From the NCBI GenBank assembly GCA_049306275.1, contig JBAQQB010000044.1, positions 68,180 through 132,179 of the forward strand: 64,000 bases of DNA. The letters are read 5' to 3'. Under the pieces are notes generated by a model. The model did no database searches. It was given only the letters and a program-made list of their open reading frames with translations, and had not been told where the DNA came from. This document shows positions 8,141-18,025 of this stretch, in pieces (positions within the stretch are counted from its first letter, which is position 1; each line of letters opens with the position of its first letter). The position numbers and the translations under genes were made by a program. Source of the DNA: JADJTT01 sp049306275 (GTDB lineage: Bacteria > Bacteroidota > Bacteroidia > Chitinophagales > Saprospiraceae).

Positions 8141-8221
8141 TTTTTTCTGAACTTTGATTTTAACAATGCGGACATTTTATGCTGCATACAGGACCAATTG
8201 TCGAACAAACAAAAAACAGAG

Positions 8222-9049
8222 ATGAACAAAACGATCTTACTTATCGGGTTGCTGGGGCTTATTTCCGCCCGGCCCTCGCTCGGGCAGGATGTAGCGCAGT
8301 TGTTCAGTCAGAAATGCGGCATCTGCCATACCATCGGAGGCGGGAAGCTGGTAGGTCCCGACCTGGCCGGGGTACACGACAGGCATCCGCAGGAGTGGCT
8401 GCTCAGCTTTATCAAGTCTTCCCAGACGATGATCAAAAGCGGGGACGCCAAGGCGGTGGCTTTGTTTGAACAATACAACAATACCGTCATGCCCGATCCG
8501 ATGATCAGCGACCAGGAGATACTCGATATATTAAAGCATATCAAGGAGAGCCAGGGCGCCGCATCGGCGCCTTATGAATCTATCCTGGCCGGAGCCGGTG
8601 AGGAGGATATCGAGATGGGCCGGAAGTTGTTTGACGGAAGGCTGAAGCTCGCGGGGGGAGGTCCTTCCTGCATTGCCTGTCACAACGGCCTGTCGAATAC
8701 TTTTTTCAACGAAAACAGTTATGCCAAAGACCTGGGCGGTTCTTTCGCCACCCTGGGCGAGCAAGGGGTGAGAGCCATCCTGGAAAACCCGCCCTTTCCC
8801 GTCATGGCCGAGGCTTTCCGCGGCAAGGCATTGAAACCAGAGGAGACAAAAGCCCTGCTGGCCTACCTCAAAGCCGCCGACCCGGAACAATCCGTCCGGG
8901 CCGCGGGTGCGCCCGGTTCGGGATTTTTCCTCTACGGGCTGATGGGGGGCGCTTCGCTGATCATTCTCTTCTCAGGCCTGTGGTACAGCAGGAAAGAGCG
9001 AAGCGTCAACCACTCGATTTACAAGCGCCAGATCAAATCCCAGAATTAA
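8222..9049 (+). CDS. Membrane-anchored diheme cytochrome c of the nar operon
   Basis: A 275-aa protein starting at MNKTILL (ATG 8222). It has an N-terminal signal peptide ending near SLGQ, two class-I heme motifs (CGICH near residue 36, CIACH near 150), Met-containing segments for axial ligands, and a C-terminal transmembrane helix (LYGLMGGASLIILFSGLWY) with a positive tail. It is the first gene of the nar operon, 19 nt before narG. It is exported and probably carries electrons to or from the nitrate reductase, as nar-linked cytochromes do in Thermus (NarC). That role is inferred from position. Confidence 0.85.
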   Translation: MNKTILLIGLLGLISARPSLGQDVAQLFSQKCGICHTIGGGKLVGPDLAGVHDRHPQEWLLSFIKSSQTMIKSGDAKAVALFEQYNNTVMPDPMISDQEILDILKHIKESQGAASAPYESILAGAGEEDIEMGRKLFDGRLKLAGGGPSCIACHNGLSNTFFNENSYAKDLGGSFATLGEQGVRAILENPPFPVMAEAFRGKALKPEETKALLAYLKAADPEQSVRAAGAPGSGFFLYGLMGGASLIILFSGLWYSRKERSVNHSIYKRQIKSQN

Positions 9050-9068
9050 AGCGAAAAACCAATATACC

Positions 9069-12000
9069 ATGAGTTGGATAAAAGATATCATCTCTCCTCA
9101 GACCCGTCATTGGGAGGAATTCTATCGCAATCGTTTCCAGCACGACCGCATCGTGCGCAGTACCCACGGTGTGAACTGCACGGGCGGTTGCTCCTGGCAG
9201 ATTCACGTCAAAGACGGCATCGTCGTTTGGGAAACCCAGCAACTGGATTATCCGCTGCTCGAGGGCTCCCTGCCTCCATACGAGCCCCGCGGCTGCCAGC
9301 GCGGCATTTCTTATTCCTGGTACCTCTACAGCCCGCTCCGGATCAAATATCCGCTGGTCAGGGGCGCTTTGATCGACGCTTTCCAGGCTGAAAAGATAAA
9401 GGCAGGCGGAGACCCTTACCTGGCCTGGGAAAATCTGCAAAACAACGAAGAGGCCCGTAAAAACTACCAAAAGGCCAGAGGCAAAGGCGGTTTCCGGAGA
9501 ACCTCGTGGGACGTGGTGCTCGAACTCATTGCCGCGGCAAATATCTATACGGCTAAAAAATACGGCCCCGACCGCGTGATCGGTTTCTCGCCTATCCCCG
9601 CCATGTCCATGATGAGCTATGCGGCGGGCGGCCGGTTCCTGCAATTGTTCGGCGGCGTCAACCTTAGCTTTTACGACTGGTACTGCGATCTTCCGACCGC
9701 TTTCCCCGAAATATGGGGCGAGCAGACCGACGTATGCGAGAGCGCCGACTGGTACAACGCCAAGATGATCGCCGATATGGGCGCCTGCCTCAACATGACC
9801 CGCACGCCCGACTGCCATTTCTTCGCCGAGTCGAGGCACAACGGCACCAAAGCCGTCGTTTTTGCCCCCGACTTCAGCCAGGTCTGCAAATACGCAGACC
9901 AGTGGGTGCCCCTCCACGCCGGCAGCGACGGCGCCTTCTGGATGGCGGTTACCCATATCATCCTCAAGGAGTGGCACCATGAAAAACAGACGCCTTCCTT
10001 CCTGCATTACGTCAAGCAATACACCGACAGCCCCTTCCTGGTCAGGCTCGATAAAGAGGGCGATTCCTGGAAACCCGGCAAACTGGTGCGCGCCAACGAG
10101 CTGAAAAGCTACAAGGATATCGAAAACGGGGATTGGAAATTCCTCAACATCGACGAAGACACCGGCAAGTTCGTCATTCCCAAGGGCAGCTCCGGCTTCC
10201 GCTGGGACAAGGATGGCGGCAAGTGGAACCTCAAACTCGAAGACGGAGAATCCGACCGGGGTTATAATCCCGTTCTCACCTTCCTCGGCAAGAGCGACGA
10301 AGTCTTCCAGGTTGAATTTACCGAGTTTGGCCTCGGCATGCACCGCCAAAGGGGCGTACCGGTAAAGTACATCGAAACCTCCGATGGCAAAATTCCCGTC
10401 ACCACCGTCTATGACCTCGTCATGGCCCAGTACGGCGTCGACAGGGGCCTGCCGGGCGATTTTCCGCAGGATTACGCCGATAAAGACGCCGCCTACACTC
10501 CCGCATGGCAGGAAATCTTTACGGGCGTAGACTCCAAAACAGTCATCCAGTTTGCGAAAGAATGGGCCAATACCGCCGAAGTGACCGGCGGCAAGTGCAT
10601 GGTCATCGTGGGCGCTGGTATCAATCACTGGTACCACGCCAACCTCATGTACCGCTCCGCCATCATGGCCCTCATGCTCACCGGCTGCGTTGGCAAAAAC
10701 GGCGGCGGCATGAACCACTACGTCGGGCAGGAGAAACTGGCGCCCCAGGATAGCTGGGGCACCATCGCCTTCGGCAAGGACTGGGTCGGCGCCACCCGCC
10801 TCCAACAAGCCCCTCTCTGGCACTACATCAACACCTGCCAGTACCGCTATGACGGGCAATTCTCGAAATACAACACGGTGCCCGACAACAAGTGGACGCG
10901 GCAGCATACCGCCGACACCATCTACCAGTCGGTGCGCATGGGCTGGATGCCGTTCTTCCCCCAGTTCAACCAGAATACCCTCGAACTGGGCAAGGAAGCG
11001 AAAGCCAAGGGCGCCGCTAACAACGAAGAAATCCAGCAGTACGTGCTGGAAAAACTCAAGTCGCGGGAACTGAAATACTCGGTCAGCGACCCGGAAGCCC
11101 CGGAGAACCATCCTCGTGTCTGGTTCATCTGGCGGGGCAATGCCATCATGGGCAGTATGAAAGGGCATGAGTACGCTTTGAAACACTACCTCGGCACCCA
11201 CTCCAACGCCATCGCCGAGGATTCCAAAGACCACCCCGAAGAGTTGAAATGGCAGGATATCGCGCCCGTAGGCAAGATGGACCTCATCGTCGACCTCAAC
11301 TTCCGGATGGATTCTTCCGCCCTTTACTCCGATATCGTGCTGCCCGCCGCGTCGTGGTATGAAAAAGCAGACCTCAACAGCACCGACCTGCACTCTTTCA
11401 TCCATCCGCTCGGCCAGGCCATCCCCCCGGTCTGGGAATCGAAGACTGACTGGGATATTTTCAAGCACATCGCACAGGCTACCAGCGAAATGGCGAAGAA
11501 GAACTTTGCCGAACCGCAAACCGACATCGTGACCTCCGCCCTTTCGCACGACACGGCCGGAGAGATCGCACAGTCTGTTGTAAAAGACTGGTATAAAGGC
11601 GAATGCGAGCCCATTCCCGGAAAAACCACCCACAAGATCGCGGTTGAGGTGCGGGATTATACCAAGCTATACGACAAGTTTATCACCCTGGGTGACAACA
11701 TTCGCAAAAAGGGCCTGGAAGCGCACGGCAACACCTACATGTGCGAAGACGCCTTCGACGAAATGCTCAACTCCAACCACTTCCCGGTAGAGCGCGAGAA
11801 CGGTACGGTAAGGCCTTCCATCAAGGAAGACGAGTGGGCTGCCAATGCGGTGCTCCACCTGTCGACCCTCACCAATGGCGTGCTGAACGTGCGGGCATAT
11901 GAAAATGCCGAAAAGAAGACGGGCATGCCGCTCGCCGACCTGGGCAACGGGAGCAGGGACGTGCGTATCCGCTACGCCGACCTTCTGTCGCAGCCCCGCC

Positions 12001-12686
12001 GCTACAACACTTCTCCCCTTTGGTCGGGCCTGATGACCGATGGCCGCGCCTATGCGCCTTATACCTACAACGTCGAGCGCCTCGTGCCCTGGCGCACCCT
12101 TACCGGCCGCCAGCATTTTTACCTCGACCACGAGTTGTATCTCGCCTACGGCGAAAACCTTCCGACCTACAAACCTTCGCCCAAGCCGGAAGCCTACGGC
12201 GACCTGCGCGATACGCTCAAAAGCGGCGAAGCCAAGATACTCAACTGCCTGACCCCGCACGGCAAGTGGCATATCCACTCCACCTACATGGAGAACCTGC
12301 GGATGCTCACGCTGTCGAGAGGCTGCGAGCCCTGCTGGATCAACGAAAAAGACGCGGAAGAACTCGGGATCAAGGATAACGACTGGGTCGAGGTGTACAA
12401 CGATCACGGCGTATACTGTACGCGTGCCGTCGTCAGCGCCCGTATACCACGCGGCGTCTGCATCGTCTACCATGTGCCGGAGCGAACGGTCGGCATTCCC
12501 AAATCCCAGGTCAGGGGCAACAAACGGGCGGGGGGCCACAACAGCTTTACCCGTATCCACCTCAAGCCCAATTACCTGGCGGGGGGCTATGGCCAGTTCT
12601 CCTACCACTTCAACTACTGGGGGCCGATCGCTCCCAACCGAGATACTCATGTGATTGTCAAAAAAATGGAGAAACTGGTTTGGTAA
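9069..12686 (+). CDS. narG: Respiratory nitrate reductase alpha subunit NarG
   Basis: A 1205-aa molybdenum bis-MGD subunit that reduces nitrate to nitrite on the cytoplasmic face of the NarGHI complex. The FS0 cluster ligands are His33, Cys37, Cys41 and Cys76, with the same spacing as E. coli His50/Cys54/Cys58/Cys93. The Mo ligand Asp203 lies in FYDWYCDLP, the invariant NarG motif. Similarity to E. coli NarG runs to the C-terminus (NRDTHVIVKKME). No functional twin-arginine motif is present at the N-terminus, so it is a membrane-bound, cytoplasm-facing Nar and not a periplasmic Nap. It is followed by an unknown gene before narH, which is unusual. Confidence 0.97.
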   Translation: MSWIKDIISPQTRHWEEFYRNRFQHDRIVRSTHGVNCTGGCSWQIHVKDGIVVWETQQLDYPLLEGSLPPYEPRGCQRGISYSWYLYSPLRIKYPLVRGALIDAFQAEKIKAGGDPYLAWENLQNNEEARKNYQKARGKGGFRRTSWDVVLELIAAANIYTAKKYGPDRVIGFSPIPAMSMMSYAAGGRFLQLFGGVNLSFYDWYCDLPTAFPEIWGEQTDVCESADWYNAKMIADMGACLNMTRTPDCHFFAESRHNGTKAVVFAPDFSQVCKYADQWVPLHAGSDGAFWMAVTHIILKEWHHEKQTPSFLHYVKQYTDSPFLVRLDKEGDSWKPGKLVRANELKSYKDIENGDWKFLNIDEDTGKFVIPKGSSGFRWDKDGGKWNLKLEDGESDRGYNPVLTFLGKSDEVFQVEFTEFGLGMHRQRGVPVKYIETSDGKIPVTTVYDLVMAQYGVDRGLPGDFPQDYADKDAAYTPAWQEIFTGVDSKTVIQFAKEWANTAEVTGGKCMVIVGAGINHWYHANLMYRSAIMALMLTGCVGKNGGGMNHYVGQEKLAPQDSWGTIAFGKDWVGATRLQQAPLWHYINTCQYRYDGQFSKYNTVPDNKWTRQHTADTIYQSVRMGWMPFFPQFNQNTLELGKEAKAKGAANNEEIQQYVLEKLKSRELKYSVSDPEAPENHPRVWFIWRGNAIMGSMKGHEYALKHYLGTHSNAIAEDSKDHPEELKWQDIAPVGKMDLIVDLNFRMDSSALYSDIVLPAASWYEKADLNSTDLHSFIHPLGQAIPPVWESKTDWDIFKHIAQATSEMAKKNFAEPQTDIVTSALSHDTAGEIAQSVVKDWYKGECEPIPGKTTHKIAVEVRDYTKLYDKFITLGDNIRKKGLEAHGNTYMCEDAFDEMLNSNHFPVERENGTVRPSIKEDEWAANAVLHLSTLTNGVLNVRAYENAEKKTGMPLADLGNGSRDVRIRYADLLSQPRRYNTSPLWSGLMTDGRAYAPYTYNVERLVPWRTLTGRQHFYLDHELYLAYGENLPTYKPSPKPEAYGDLRDTLKSGEAKILNCLTPHGKWHIHSTYMENLRMLTLSRGCEPCWINEKDAEELGIKDNDWVEVYNDHGVYCTRAVVSARIPRGVCIVYHVPERTVGIPKSQVRGNKRAGGHNSFTRIHLKPNYLAGGYGQFSYHFNYWGPIAPNRDTHVIVKKMEKLVW

Positions 12687-12694
12687 ACATCGAA

Positions 12695-14530
12695 ATGAAG
12701 ATACACCGCGCTCACAGCTTTCATATTCCGGTAATGGGGGTGGGATTCACCATCGACACCCCCCTGAAAACCGCTGCCTATGGTATTTCGTCGGTCATCT
12801 CGATCGGTGACGACGGGCTGATGGAAAAACTCAGGGCTTTCTATTGCCATAAATTCGGGATTCCCTATCAGCCCATTCCTGTCTCCCAATACGATTCAAA
12901 GGCAAAGCGGACGACAGCCTATCTCAACCTCATCGGGCACATCGCCAGCATGCGGTTTGAGGAACTGAAACAGTCAGGCATGGAGGAGGGAAGCCCATTG
13001 AAGAAATACCTGGAAATGATGCCCGATTATTCCACCCTGAAAACGGGATACCTGAAACGGCTGGCGGCCGAAGGGGAAGCTGAAGCCGTTCGCTGGCTCC
13101 GGGAGAACCTGGTCATGGGAGAAATCGACGTCAACGTCATGACCAAGGTTGACAGGGTGAATTACCTCAAGCACAAGCCGCTTCCCTCCCAGTTCAACGA
13201 CGGGCATGCCTCCCTTCGCGGATTCGCGGAAAGCGAACTGAATTCCTCCCTGATACTCTCTTCCGGAATGAACCCCCGGCTCTACAGTTATCTCGAACAA
13301 TTTCCGGATTTCTATCCCGACGCCTCCGGCGCCTTCCGCAAAAAAATCATCCTGAAGGTGAGCGACTACCGGTCGGCCCTTATCCAGGGGAAATTTCTGG
13401 CTAAAAAAGGCTTGTGGATTTCCGAATTCCGGATTGAATCAGGCCTGAATTGCGGCGGTCACGCATTCCCTGCCGACGGCCTGCTGCTGGGTCCGGTGTT
13501 GGAAGAGTTCGCCAGCCGGAAGGAGGAATTGGCGCAAAGTCTTTTCGAGCTCTTCTCGGAAGGACTCGCTTCGAAAGAGCTGCCATCACCCTCCCTTCCT
13601 CCTCCTATCCGCATCACGGTGCAAGGAGGGGTTGGAACCGCAGCAGAGCACCTTTTTTTACTCGACCACTACAGCGTCGATTCCGTAGGATGGGGAACCC
13701 CCTTCCTGCTCGTCCCGGAGGTGGTCAATGTCGACGCCGATACCCTGGACCTGCTCAAAAGCGCCAGAGAGGAAGATCTATATCTCAGCGATATCTCTCC
13801 CCTTGGCGTCCGGTTCAACAGTATCCGCGGCAATTCCAAGGATGTGGAGAAAGAGCGCTCCCTGGAAAAAGGGAAGGCGGGGAGCCCCTGCCCCAAGCGG
13901 TTTCTGGCCCTTAACACCGAGTATGACGAGGAGGGGCTCTGCACGGCATCCCACAAGTACCAGGCGCTAAAGATCAAGGACCTCGAAGCAAAAGATCTTT
14001 CCCCTGAAATGCACGAACGGGAGTATGCCAAAATCGTCGGCAAGGCCTGTATTTGCACCGGTTTAGGCGCTACCGCACTATTGGTCAATAACTTGCCTGC
14101 GGGCAGCCATGGAAAGGGCGTATCGGTTTGCCCGGGGCCGAATATGGCCTATTTTTCGGAGGAGGCCACCCTCCAGGAAATGGTGGGGCATATCTATGGA
14201 CGGCTCAATCTGATCAAACGGGAAGACCGGCCCAACCTCTTTATTAAGGAACTCGATCTCAATTTCCGGTACCTGAAGGAGAAGCTCGCGGAGATTTCCG
14301 CCTCCGTCACGGAGCGGGAGCTGAGGTCCCTGGAAAAGTTCCAGGAGAACCTGGCGGAAGGGATAAAATATTACAAAAACCTGTTTCAGCGTGTGAAATC
14401 CCGGCTCGATGACAAATGGGAAGCTGCTCTGATCGCTTTGGACACTTTCAGCATTGATTTGGAGCATATTCGTTTTTCATACATGCAGGAGGTTGCCGCA
14501 TGCGAACGGGAACGACAATTCAAGAATTGA
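12695..14530 (+). CDS. Unknown protein with nitronate-monooxygenase/FMN-barrel-like segments, between narG and narH
   Basis: A 611-aa soluble protein starting at the ATG at 12695, 8 nt after the narG stop. Segments resemble an FMN-binding TIM barrel of the nitronate monooxygenase type: strand-like IPVMGVGFTIDTPLK (11-25), ISEFRIESGLNCGGHAF near 242-258 (compare E-A-G-G-H of nitronate monooxygenases), and ITVQGGVGTAAEHL then VDSVGWGTPFLLVPEV (307-343, compare GGI...G-x-x-F-L). After about 395 it has six Cys-containing spots including CP, GLCTASHK, CICTG and CPGPN, possibly binding iron-sulfur or another metal. The last 100 residues are helical. I do not know its function. Its place in the operon suggests a role in maturation of or electron supply to nitrate reductase, which is inference. 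Confidence 0.6.
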   Translation: MKIHRAHSFHIPVMGVGFTIDTPLKTAAYGISSVISIGDDGLMEKLRAFYCHKFGIPYQPIPVSQYDSKAKRTTAYLNLIGHIASMRFEELKQSGMEEGSPLKKYLEMMPDYSTLKTGYLKRLAAEGEAEAVRWLRENLVMGEIDVNVMTKVDRVNYLKHKPLPSQFNDGHASLRGFAESELNSSLILSSGMNPRLYSYLEQFPDFYPDASGAFRKKIILKVSDYRSALIQGKFLAKKGLWISEFRIESGLNCGGHAFPADGLLLGPVLEEFASRKEELAQSLFELFSEGLASKELPSPSLPPPIRITVQGGVGTAAEHLFLLDHYSVDSVGWGTPFLLVPEVVNVDADTLDLLKSAREEDLYLSDISPLGVRFNSIRGNSKDVEKERSLEKGKAGSPCPKRFLALNTEYDEEGLCTASHKYQALKIKDLEAKDLSPEMHEREYAKIVGKACICTGLGATALLVNNLPAGSHGKGVSVCPGPNMAYFSEEATLQEMVGHIYGRLNLIKREDRPNLFIKELDLNFRYLKEKLAEISASVTERELRSLEKFQENLAEGIKYYKNLFQRVKSRLDDKWEAALIALDTFSIDLEHIRFSYMQEVAACERERQFKN

Positions 14531-14560
14531 GGCTTTTCTAATCATTCAAAAAAATACATC

Positions 14561-16108
14561 ATGGACGTACGCGCGCAAATTTCGATGGTATTTCACCTCG
14601 ACAAATGCATTGGCTGCCATACCTGCTCCATCGCCTGTAAGAATATCTGGACCGACCGGAAAGGCGCCGAATACATGTGGTGGAACAACGTTGAAACCAA
14701 GCCCGGTACCGGATACCCCACCAAATGGGAAAATCAGGATATTTATAAAGGTGGATGGGAAAGGCGCGACGGCAGCATCCACCTCAAGGGCGCGGGCAAG
14801 AAGAAGGGATTGCTCAATATTTTCCACAACCCCAACCTGCCCGTCATCGACGACTATTACGAACCTTTCACCTATAAATATCTCGATCTGATCGAGTCGC
14901 CGGCCTCCGACGACCAGCCTACCGCGCGGCCTGTCTCCCTGATCACGGGCAAACCCATCGACATCAAGATGGGGCCCAACTGGGACGACGATCTCAGCGG
15001 CACGCCCGATTATGCGCGGCAGGACCCCAACATGGAAGGGCTTTCGGCGGCGGAGCAGGAGGCCATGTTCCAACTGGAGCGCATGGCGTTTTTCTACCTT
15101 CCCCGCATATGCAACCATTGCCTCAACCCCGCCTGCGTGGCTTCCTGTCCCTCCGGCGCTATTTACAAGCGGGGCGAAGACGGCGTGGTGTTGATCAATC
15201 AGGAGGTATGCCGCGCCTGGCGCATGTGCGTCACCGCCTGCCCCTACAAGAAATCTTATTACAACTGGCATGCGGGCAAGTCGGAGAAATGCATTCTTTG
15301 CTATCCGCGCATCGAAGCGGGTTACGCGCCCGCCTGCATGCACTCCTGCGTGGGCCGCATCCGCTACCTGGGCGTAGTGCTGTACGACGCCGATCGCATC
15401 GAATCGGCTGCCTCCGCGCCCAACGACCGCCTGATCGACAGCCAGCTCGACATGCTGCTCGACCCCTTCGACCCCAGGGTCATACAGGCCGCCAAGGAAA
15501 ACGGGGTGGCGGACTCAACGATCAAGGCAGCTCAGTACTCGCCCACGTATAAGTTCGTCAAGGAATGGGGCCTGGCATTGCCGCTGCACCCCGAATTCCG
15601 CACCCTGCCCATGCTGTTCTACGTGCCGCCGATGCTGCCCGTCATGGCAACCCTCAGCAGCCAGAATACTTCCCAGGGTGAAAAAATGGATCCCATCGCC
15701 AAGTTCTGGAACGACACCTGGCTGTACGATACGAGCACCGAAGAGCTCTGGGGCACGATCGATCAGGCGCGTTTCCCGCTCCGCTACATGGCCAATTTGT
15801 TCTCCGGCGGCGACGAGGAGAAGGTGAAAGCCGTGCTAAAGAAGCTGATGGCCGTGCGCATCCACCGCCGCGGTGTTACCGTGGGCGATATCGCCCCGGA
15901 AAAAGTGGAACGGACCCTTTCGGAAGCCGGCCTCGACGCCCAAACCGCAGACGAGATTTACAAGCTCACTTCCCTGGCCAAATTCGACGAACGCTTCGTC
16001 ATCCCGCCCGCGCACCGCGAACAGGCCATCGAGATGCTGGAGTTTACAGGCGATACCAAGGGAAGCACGGGCTTCGGGTTCCGGCTCAAAGGCGAACGCG
16101 GGCTTTAA
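14561..16108 (+). CDS. narH: Respiratory nitrate reductase beta subunit NarH
   Basis: A 515-aa iron-sulfur subunit relaying electrons from NarI to NarG. The first cluster motif is CIGCHTCSIAC at about 16-26. Further clusters are formed by CNHCLNPACVASCP, CRAWRMCVTACP (the Trp in place of Cys that gives a 3Fe-4S cluster in NarH) and CILCYPR...CMHSC. The order and spacing match E. coli NarH and the length is normal. No signal peptide. narJ starts 18 nt downstream. Confidence 0.96.
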   Translation: MDVRAQISMVFHLDKCIGCHTCSIACKNIWTDRKGAEYMWWNNVETKPGTGYPTKWENQDIYKGGWERRDGSIHLKGAGKKKGLLNIFHNPNLPVIDDYYEPFTYKYLDLIESPASDDQPTARPVSLITGKPIDIKMGPNWDDDLSGTPDYARQDPNMEGLSAAEQEAMFQLERMAFFYLPRICNHCLNPACVASCPSGAIYKRGEDGVVLINQEVCRAWRMCVTACPYKKSYYNWHAGKSEKCILCYPRIEAGYAPACMHSCVGRIRYLGVVLYDADRIESAASAPNDRLIDSQLDMLLDPFDPRVIQAAKENGVADSTIKAAQYSPTYKFVKEWGLALPLHPEFRTLPMLFYVPPMLPVMATLSSQNTSQGEKMDPIAKFWNDTWLYDTSTEELWGTIDQARFPLRYMANLFSGGDEEKVKAVLKKLMAVRIHRRGVTVGDIAPEKVERTLSEAGLDAQTADEIYKLTSLAKFDERFVIPPAHREQAIEMLEFTGDTKGSTGFGFRLKGERGL

Positions 16109-16126
16109 ACGCAAAAATGACAAGAG

Positions 16127-16789
16127 ATGAACCAGAATATGACGGTATACGAAACATTAGCTGAATTGTTCGATTATCCGGGCGGGGACTATGGCCTCAA
16201 GGCGCTTGCTGCGCAGGAGTGCCTGACGGCGGGGGGTCCGCAGGCAGCCGCTGTCCTTAGCCCGTTTTCAACTTATATGGCGTCGGCCCCTCTGGAGGTG
16301 CAGCAGGAATTGTTCCTGCGCTCCTTCGATGTGCAGGCCGTTACGACGCTGGATTTGGGTTACGTGCTCTTTGGCGACGACTACAAGCGCGGCGAGTTGC
16401 TGGTCAACCTGAACCGCGAGCACCGAGATGCCGGTAACGATTGCGGCGTCGAGCTCTCCGACCACCTGCCCAACGTTTTGCGCCTGATGCCGAAGCTCAA
16501 AGACCCCGAGCTGCTGGAAGAACTGGCCCAACGCATCATCGGGCCCGCCCTGCGGCGCATGATCCGGGGCTTCGACCCGGAACAGGTCGAACTCAAGGAC
16601 AAGTTCTACCAAAGGGAATACAAAACGCTGATCGAGCGGCCGGAAAGCCATTACACCATTTTTCAGAAACTGCTGCAGGCGCTCTACTGCGTCCTGGAAA
16701 CCGATTTTGCGCTCGAAGAGCGGGAGCCGGTGGAACAAACCTCCGACTTCCTCAGAAACCTCAATACCGAGACATTGCTGGAAGATTAA
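16127..16789 (+). CDS. narJ: Nitrate reductase assembly chaperone NarJ
   Basis: A 220-aa all-helical protein of the NarJ/TorD family, which holds apo-NarGH for molybdenum cofactor insertion. The typical features are an N-terminal LAELFDYPG, GYVLFGDDYKRGELLVNL (compare Y-V-x-x-F-D-x-x-x-x-x-S-L-Y-L in proteobacterial NarJ), and ELSDHLPNVLRLM (compare E-L-P-D-H-L-P). The start is ATG 16127. It lies between narH and narI in the standard narGHJI order. Confidence 0.93.
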   Translation: MNQNMTVYETLAELFDYPGGDYGLKALAAQECLTAGGPQAAAVLSPFSTYMASAPLEVQQELFLRSFDVQAVTTLDLGYVLFGDDYKRGELLVNLNREHRDAGNDCGVELSDHLPNVLRLMPKLKDPELLEELAQRIIGPALRRMIRGFDPEQVELKDKFYQREYKTLIERPESHYTIFQKLLQALYCVLETDFALEEREPVEQTSDFLRNLNTETLLED

Positions 16790-16817
16790 TTTGAATGAAC
16801 CATCAAACCTTTTTGGA

Positions 16818-17558
16818 ATGGAAAGTTTCTTCAACGCCCTCAACAATTTTTTCCTGATCGGGCTGCCTTACATCGCGCTGGCTGTTTTCCTCATCGGGTC
16901 AATCCTGCGCTACACCTCGACCAAATTCAAGGTGTCTTCCCTGTCTTCCCAATTTTTAGAAGGCAGGCAATTGTTCTGGGGTTCCGTTCCCTTTCACATG
17001 GGCATGTTGTTTTTGGTTTTCGGGCACCTGACCGCCTTTTTGATTCCCAGGGGCGTATTGGCCTGGAACAGCCACCCCGTGCGCCTGATCGTGCTGGAAG
17101 TAACTGCTTTTATATTCGGCATTGCCGTGCTCATAGGCCTGGTAAACCTGGTCTACCGGCGCATCAGCAGCCCCCGCATCTCGACGGTCACCTCGCGGAT
17201 GGATTACGTCATTCTGAGCCTTCTGCTCCTGCAGGTCGTAACCGGCTTGTGGGTAGCTTATAACTTCCGCTGGGGGTCTTCCTGGTTTTCCTCGGTGCTC
17301 ACGCCCTACCTGTGGTCTATTTTCCGTTTTCAGCCCGATGCGGCCGCCGTCAGCGCGCTGCCCTGGGTGATCAAACTGCACATCGTCGGCGCTTACCTCG
17401 TCGTGTTGTTCATTCCTTTTACCAGGCTCATGCACTTCCTGGTCGTGCCGCTCGATTACCTGTGGAGGCCCTATCAGCAGGTGATGTGGAACTGGCCGCG
17501 CAAAGAGGTGCGCAAATCGTGGACGCCCTGGTCGATACACAGGCCAAAAAATAATTAA
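16818..17558 (+). CDS. narI: Respiratory nitrate reductase gamma subunit NarI (cytochrome b)
   Basis: A 246-aa integral membrane diheme cytochrome b that anchors NarGH and oxidises quinol. It has five hydrophobic helices. Heme-ligand histidines fit VPFHMGMLFLVFGHLTAF (helix 2) and IKLHIVGAYLVVLFIPFTRLMH (helix 5). The start at ATG 16818 gives the conserved MESFFNALNNFFLIGLPYIA beginning; a longer in-frame extension upstream overlaps narJ and is unlikely. Confidence 0.93.
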   Translation: MESFFNALNNFFLIGLPYIALAVFLIGSILRYTSTKFKVSSLSSQFLEGRQLFWGSVPFHMGMLFLVFGHLTAFLIPRGVLAWNSHPVRLIVLEVTAFIFGIAVLIGLVNLVYRRISSPRISTVTSRMDYVILSLLLLQVVTGLWVAYNFRWGSSWFSSVLTPYLWSIFRFQPDAAAVSALPWVIKLHIVGAYLVVLFIPFTRLMHFLVVPLDYLWRPYQQVMWNWPRKEVRKSWTPWSIHRPKNN

Positions 17559-17563
17559 GCGCC

Positions 17564-18025
17564 ATGGACGTGCTGTTTTTGACGGCGGTTACGGACCTGG
17601 AGCTCATGGCAGGACAGGTTGTCAAGGGGGTACTCGTATTGTTGTTGCTGTCCGGCGCGGTGTTCAACCTCCTGAAAGCCGCTTCCCGGCGGACCGGCCT
17701 GGGCAAGAGGGTGGTCCGTAGCGTGATGGCCCTGTTACTCTTCCTGCCCATATTTTTTCTCGTCAAATGGATCTTTATCGAAGACCAGTTGCTTCGCGAG
17801 CCGGTTTACACGACAGGCACGACGCTCGGGCCGTGTTCTGCCGCGGGACGGGGCAAAGGCCTCGAATTCGAGTATCAGGTAAACGGCGTGACGTACCGCA
17901 ATTGCAACACCTACCACCCCATACCGCTGCAGGATATCGCGGCGACGGGGGGGCGCTACCGGGTGAGGTACACTGCCCGTTTTCCCGGTTCCGGAAGGAT
18001 CAACTTCAACGAAAAACAGGAATGA
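17564..18025 (+). CDS. Two-helix membrane protein of unknown function in nar operon
   Basis: A 153-aa protein with two hydrophobic helices (about 17-38 and 52-69) and a C-terminal soluble domain of beta character (VNGVTYRNCNTYHPIPL, then YRVRYTARFPGSGRINF). The soluble part has two Cys and resembles DUF3592-like extracytoplasmic domains (short Y-x-V-x-G-x-x-Y pattern). It starts 5 nt after narI and ends directly at the narK start, so it is part of the operon. Function unknown. Confidence 0.75.
   Translation: MDVLFLTAVTDLELMAGQVVKGVLVLLLLSGAVFNLLKAASRRTGLGKRVVRSVMALLLFLPIFFLVKWIFIEDQLLREPVYTTGTTLGPCSAAGRGKGLEFEYQVNGVTYRNCNTYHPIPLQDIAATGGRYRVRYTARFPGSGRINFNEKQE

Noticed and set aside
9033..11633. 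An 866-codon open frame antisense to narG
   Set aside because: It mirrors the codon bias of narG on the other strand, has no recognisable domain, and narG is a certain gene.
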